NCBI GenBank assembly: GCA_934747335.1
Contig: CAKVGS010000012.1
Location: forward strand, 1-53,565
DNA length: 53,565 nt
Reading direction: 5' to 3'
DNA from: an uncultured Candidatus Melainabacteria bacterium
Lineage (GTDB): Bacteria > Cyanobacteriota > Vampirovibrionia > Gastranaerophilales > Gastranaerophilaceae
The notes under the pieces are model-generated. The model had not been told where the DNA came from and made no database searches. It was given only the letters and a program-made list of their open reading frames with translations. Shown one piece after another: positions 51,442 to 53,565 of this stretch. A program made the position numbers and the translations under genes. Position 1 is the stretch's first letter, and every line of letters starts with the position of its first letter.

Positions 51442-51449
51442 ATTTTAGC
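51442..51449 (-). promoter_or_regulatory. Extended -10 promoter of comEC, probably leaderless
   Basis: On the minus strand TGC-TAAAAT ends seven nt before ATG 51434, in the same AAAATGTGCTAAAATT context as the ribE promoter. No ribosome site is present. Confidence 0.55.
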
Positions 51450-51469
51450 ACATTTTGCCAAATTAAAAA

Positions 51470-51500
51470 ACTCGCAATTGCCATTATTGCAATTGCGAGT
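51470..51500. terminator. Intrinsic terminator of the ferritin-like gene
   Basis: A 12-bp stem ACTCGCAATTGC/GCAATTGCGAGT with a 7-nt loop, followed on the minus strand by T6. Confidence 0.85.
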
Positions 51501-51506
51501 AACAAA

Positions 51507-52826
51507 TTATATCAACTTATGTCTTTTTTCCTTTGTTGCCTTATGTTCTTTTATCATTTTTTCTAACTCGTCAGGCATAACCGTATTTTCTGCAACCAAG
51601 TCTTTTTGCAAACCTTTTTTCAAAATTTCGGGTTCTTTTTCTCGAAGCTCTTTATTACCTGCAGTTATATCACGTTTGTGATAAGTAAACGCTAGTCTTA
51701 CGGCATTTTCTGATGGTGAACTCAATTCATTTTGCTTACGCTGCACATCATAACTCAACCAATCTTTTGGAAGTTTATCAATAGTCGTAAATCGTCCTTG
51801 AGTTTCCAAACGTTTATCAACTTGGCTCTCCAAGACTTTTTGAACATACGCTTTTTGGCTTGTAAATCTACAAGGAATAACAATTTCTGAACCAATAACT
51901 TCTTCCGGATCGCGTTTTTCGTATTTTTTAAACAAATCTGCCGCAACTTGAAGATGACCTAATTCCATATCAAGGAAAAGTTCCCAAGTCTTTTTGATTC
52001 TCTCGTCTGGTTCGTCTTCCATACAAGTATAATAGTTACAAACTTCCGTAAACTCGTGTATAAGAAGTTTTTCCCACAAGGTTTCTGTCGGGTCAATTAA
52101 AGATTCATACATTGTTACGTGTTCTTCTTCTACATCTTTAATTTCGGCATAAGTTTCTCTTAAAACATGGTCACCGTACATAAAACCGTGTTCTGCATAA
52201 TAATTGTGTGTTTGTTGTTCTCCCGATAAAAGTGTTAAAATATTTACTTTAGTTTGCGGATGCGCGGTCTTTTTATCGTAAGGTTTTCTTATTCTCAAAC
52301 CATTATTGTTATGATGATGTTGTGTCGGACGTCCGACTACAACATCCGTTTTATCCTGAACTATGGCGTTCGGCTTAATACCTTCAGTCATGTATGCAAA
52401 TTGACTGTAACGATACAGATGGTCAAAGTCTTCCAACAAACCAAAGTCAAAAGTTTCTCTGACATATTCGTCAGGTTCATTTTGCGCCATCCAAGCCGTT
52501 AAATCAACTGCAACCTGTTCATACCCTAAAGTCGTTTCTAATACTGATTGGTCGGCAGGTCCCATCCAATTGGCAGTAGCTTGTTGTGAATCTTCAATTC
52601 TGCTAATCAAAGCTATCAATTCTTTTTCGTTATTGTTTGGCATAAATCTGTTGAATTGATGTTTAAAGCCCCATGCTTCAACTTCAATACCGTTCATCAA
52701 TATTTGTCTTGTTCTTGTATAACAATCAACCTCTGTTTTATTGTAAGGTTTTCCTGCTATTTGATGCCAATTTCTAATTTGTTTTTCAACAGGAATACCT
52801 TTTTCTTTTAATGGATTAAAACTCAT
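51507..52826 (-). CDS. Ferritin-like/di-iron-type protein of unknown function
   Basis: The product has 439 residues. ATG 52826 follows AGGAAG; an earlier start lacks one. The central helices carry carboxylate/His motifs spaced like a ferritin-like four-helix bundle: EEEHVTMYESL, LLIHEFTEVCNYY and LFLDMELGHLQVA. The N-terminal part (ISRIEDSQQATANW, then YVRETFDFGLLEDFDHLYRY) may supply further ligands, and the Lys/Glu-rich C-terminal ~60 residues are probably a coil. There is a HHHNNNG loop. Likely metal binding; enzymatic role unknown. Single gene with its own terminator. Confidence 0.65.
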   Translation of the reverse strand: MSFNPLKEKGIPVEKQIRNWHQIAGKPYNKTEVDCYTRTRQILMNGIEVEAWGFKHQFNRFMPNNNEKELIALISRIEDSQQATANWMGPADQSVLETTLGYEQVAVDLTAWMAQNEPDEYVRETFDFGLLEDFDHLYRYSQFAYMTEGIKPNAIVQDKTDVVVGRPTQHHHNNNGLRIRKPYDKKTAHPQTKVNILTLLSGEQQTHNYYAEHGFMYGDHVLRETYAEIKDVEEEHVTMYESLIDPTETLWEKLLIHEFTEVCNYYTCMEDEPDERIKKTWELFLDMELGHLQVAADLFKKYEKRDPEEVIGSEIVIPCRFTSQKAYVQKVLESQVDKRLETQGRFTTIDKLPKDWLSYDVQRKQNELSSPSENAVRLAFTYHKRDITAGNKELREKEPEILKKGLQKDLVAENTVMPDELEKMIKEHKATKEKRHKLI

Positions 52827-52932
52827 TTTTCTTCCTTTCTGCAAATGTTGCAGATTAATATTAATTTATTAGGAGAAAAATTTTATCGCCCGAGCGGAGA
52901 AGGTCGAAAGAGGGATATGTTTATAAAAGAAA

Positions 52933-52948
52933 AGCCCCAAATGGGGCT
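52933..52948. terminator. Small GC hairpin
   Basis: AGCCCC-AAAT-GGGGCT flanked by A and T tracts in the gene-free stretch 52845-53230. No gene is close on its left on the plus strand. Confidence 0.5.
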
Positions 52949-53049
52949 AAAATTTTTGTAAGATGGGGGTAAATATAAATTAGCTTATATTGTCCCACCA
53001 AACTTGATTGTAAGATGTAAGATTATATAAGAGAGTGTTATGTTTTTTT

Positions 53050-53190
53050 GAAGGGATTAAGGTAATAAGGTAATAGGGGAATAAGTGGTTTTAATATTTT
53101 TAGATATCATAACTGTTTATTTGTCGCATTTATCTTTTGAAAATATCTAAAATCTCTTATTACCTTATTGCCTTATTACCCTATTACCTT
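53050..53190. mobile_element. MITE-like inverted-repeat element, copy 4
   Basis: AGGGATTAAGGTAATAAGG at the left and CCTTATTACCCTATTACC at the right, centre oriented as in copy 1 (TTTTAATATTTTTAGATATC... to TCTAAAATCTCTTAT). Confidence 0.7.
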
Positions 53191-53200
53191 AAGCAATAAA

Positions 53201-53223
53201 GTAGGTTGGGCTTTCAGCCCAAC
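53201..53223. repeat. GTAG-bounded GTTGGGCT hairpin
   Basis: GTAG followed by GTTGGGCT-TTC-AGCCCAAC. The same hairpin occurs at ~39224 in inverse order. It is positioned as terminator of the minus-strand gene at 53231. Confidence 0.6.
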
Positions 53224-53230
53224 AATATGT

Positions 53231-53518
53231 CTATGCTATAAAATTGTTACCAAATCTGTTAGCACCGTAGAAGAAAGATTCTCTCATAACTTGTTGAAGG
53301 TTTCTTTTTCTAACAACTTTGTTACCAACTTTTGTGTTAGCGATTTCGTCAACAGATTTTTGGTAGCAAGAAGTAACTAAAGAGTTGATGTATCTTGTAA
53401 CAGTTGTTTCTTGTTTTGCTTCTTCAACTGAAACAGTTTCAACAGATTCAAATTCATTGAAGAAGTTGTTAATTGATTCGATTTCTTTGTTTGAAATTGT
53501 TTCTGTTGTGAATAACAT
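53231..53518 (-). CDS. Small uncharacterised protein
   Basis: The product has 95 residues with an acidic N-terminal half (ESINNFFNEFESVETVSVEEAK) and a basic C-terminal half (NKVVRKRNLQQVMRES). There is no signal peptide. AAGGAGAG nine nt before the ATG supports translation. Thr/Val/Glu-rich with a single Cys; predicted helical. The ACTTTAT half of the recurrent motif lies upstream. Function unknown. Confidence 0.6.
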   Translation of the reverse strand: MLFTTETISNKEIESINNFFNEFESVETVSVEEAKQETTVTRYINSLVTSCYQKSVDEIANTKVGNKVVRKRNLQQVMRESFFYGANRFGNNFIA

Positions 53519-53553
53519 CTTGTTTACTCTCCTTGGTTATCTCTTATGTATAT

Positions 53554-53560
53554 ATAAAGT
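53554..53560 (-). promoter_or_regulatory. Right half of the recurrent GCAATT/ACTTTAT motif, cut by the window edge
   Basis: On the minus strand TAAATACTTTATATATA matches motif copies at 23523 and 35728; the GCAATT half would lie beyond base 53565. It sits 35 nt from the start at 53518. Confidence 0.45.
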
Positions 53561-53565
53561 ATTTA

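Overview
The window is AT-rich, gene-dense bacterial DNA. Gene content suggests a gut-type anaerobe with an outer membrane. I infer a Vampirovibrionia/Melainabacteria (Gastranaerophilales-like) relative of Cyanobacteria, with moderate confidence and no database check. Supporting features are an S-layer-homology (SLH) envelope protein, an LL-diaminopimelate-type aminotransferase, a phosphoheptose isomerase (LPS or capsule heptose), fliE-fliF, a stand-alone glycyl-radical domain beside a Crp/Fnr regulator, and many small proteins without known domains.

Layout. 0-12 kb: long phosphohexomutase; two small genes behind a consensus-quality sigma-28 promoter; small envelope proteins; class I/II aminotransferase; gmhA; an M48-like protein whose first zinc histidine is Asn; sugar ABC permease; PAP2 phosphatase; RipA-like membrane protein; ftsH. 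Three copies of a ~135-bp terminal-inverted-repeat element (MITE-like) lie between 9 and 12 kb, and a fourth lies at 53 kb. 12-20 kb: SLT-type lytic enzyme, HTH/zinc protein, alpha/beta hydrolase, CHASE2-GGDEF diguanylate cyclase, fliE-fliF. 19.5-22 kb: a putative HEWLH metallopeptidase facing three small tagged or membrane proteins.

22-29 kb is the most unusual stretch. A ribE-ribBA operon is split. An intact ribE is followed by only the first codons of ribBA. Then come ~4.8 kb of three unrelated genes, with a GTAG/CTAC-bounded hairpin repeat in every gap. Then follow a second promoter, an in-frame-deleted ribE relic and the intact ribBA. One cargo gene is a putative zinc metallopeptidase with a sigma-28-like promoter, one is a duplicated EF-hand-like protein downstream of a (GTA)9 tract, and one is unknown.

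29-38 kb: GNAT acetyltransferase, SLH protein, an alpha-solenoid protein of ten 39-residue repeats, tRNA-Leu(GAG) with scrambled partial copies beside it, dut, LysM/glycine-zipper protein, and a regulatory cluster (XRE, MerR, Fic, XRE, small coiled coil). 38-53.5 kb: prfB, tmk, DUF3137 protein plus lemA, receiver-ParA (CpaE/TadZ-like) ATPase with a membrane partner, CheR-like methyltransferase, panD (with a 48-codon overlapping ORF) divergent from panE and a CMP-sialate-synthetase-like gene, grcA-like gene divergent from a Crp/Fnr regulator over a perfect inverted repeat, zinc-ribbon protein, comEC and a ferritin-like protein.

Cross-cutting signals. (i) At least seven unrelated proteins share a short N-terminal sequence (Met, a polar residue, Ile/Val, then within ~10-45 residues an aromatic-centred F-K/G/R/N motif) and lack a Sec signal, suggesting an undescribed targeting tag. 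(ii) A motif [AG]GCAATT-N15-ACTTTAT precedes four genes, and its right half precedes a fifth. (iii) A CTAGCAAAAAAT-type box precedes tagged genes. (iv) Two perfectly spaced sigma-28 promoters precede non-flagellar genes. (v) Intergenic space is heavily occupied by REP-like and composite inverted repeats.
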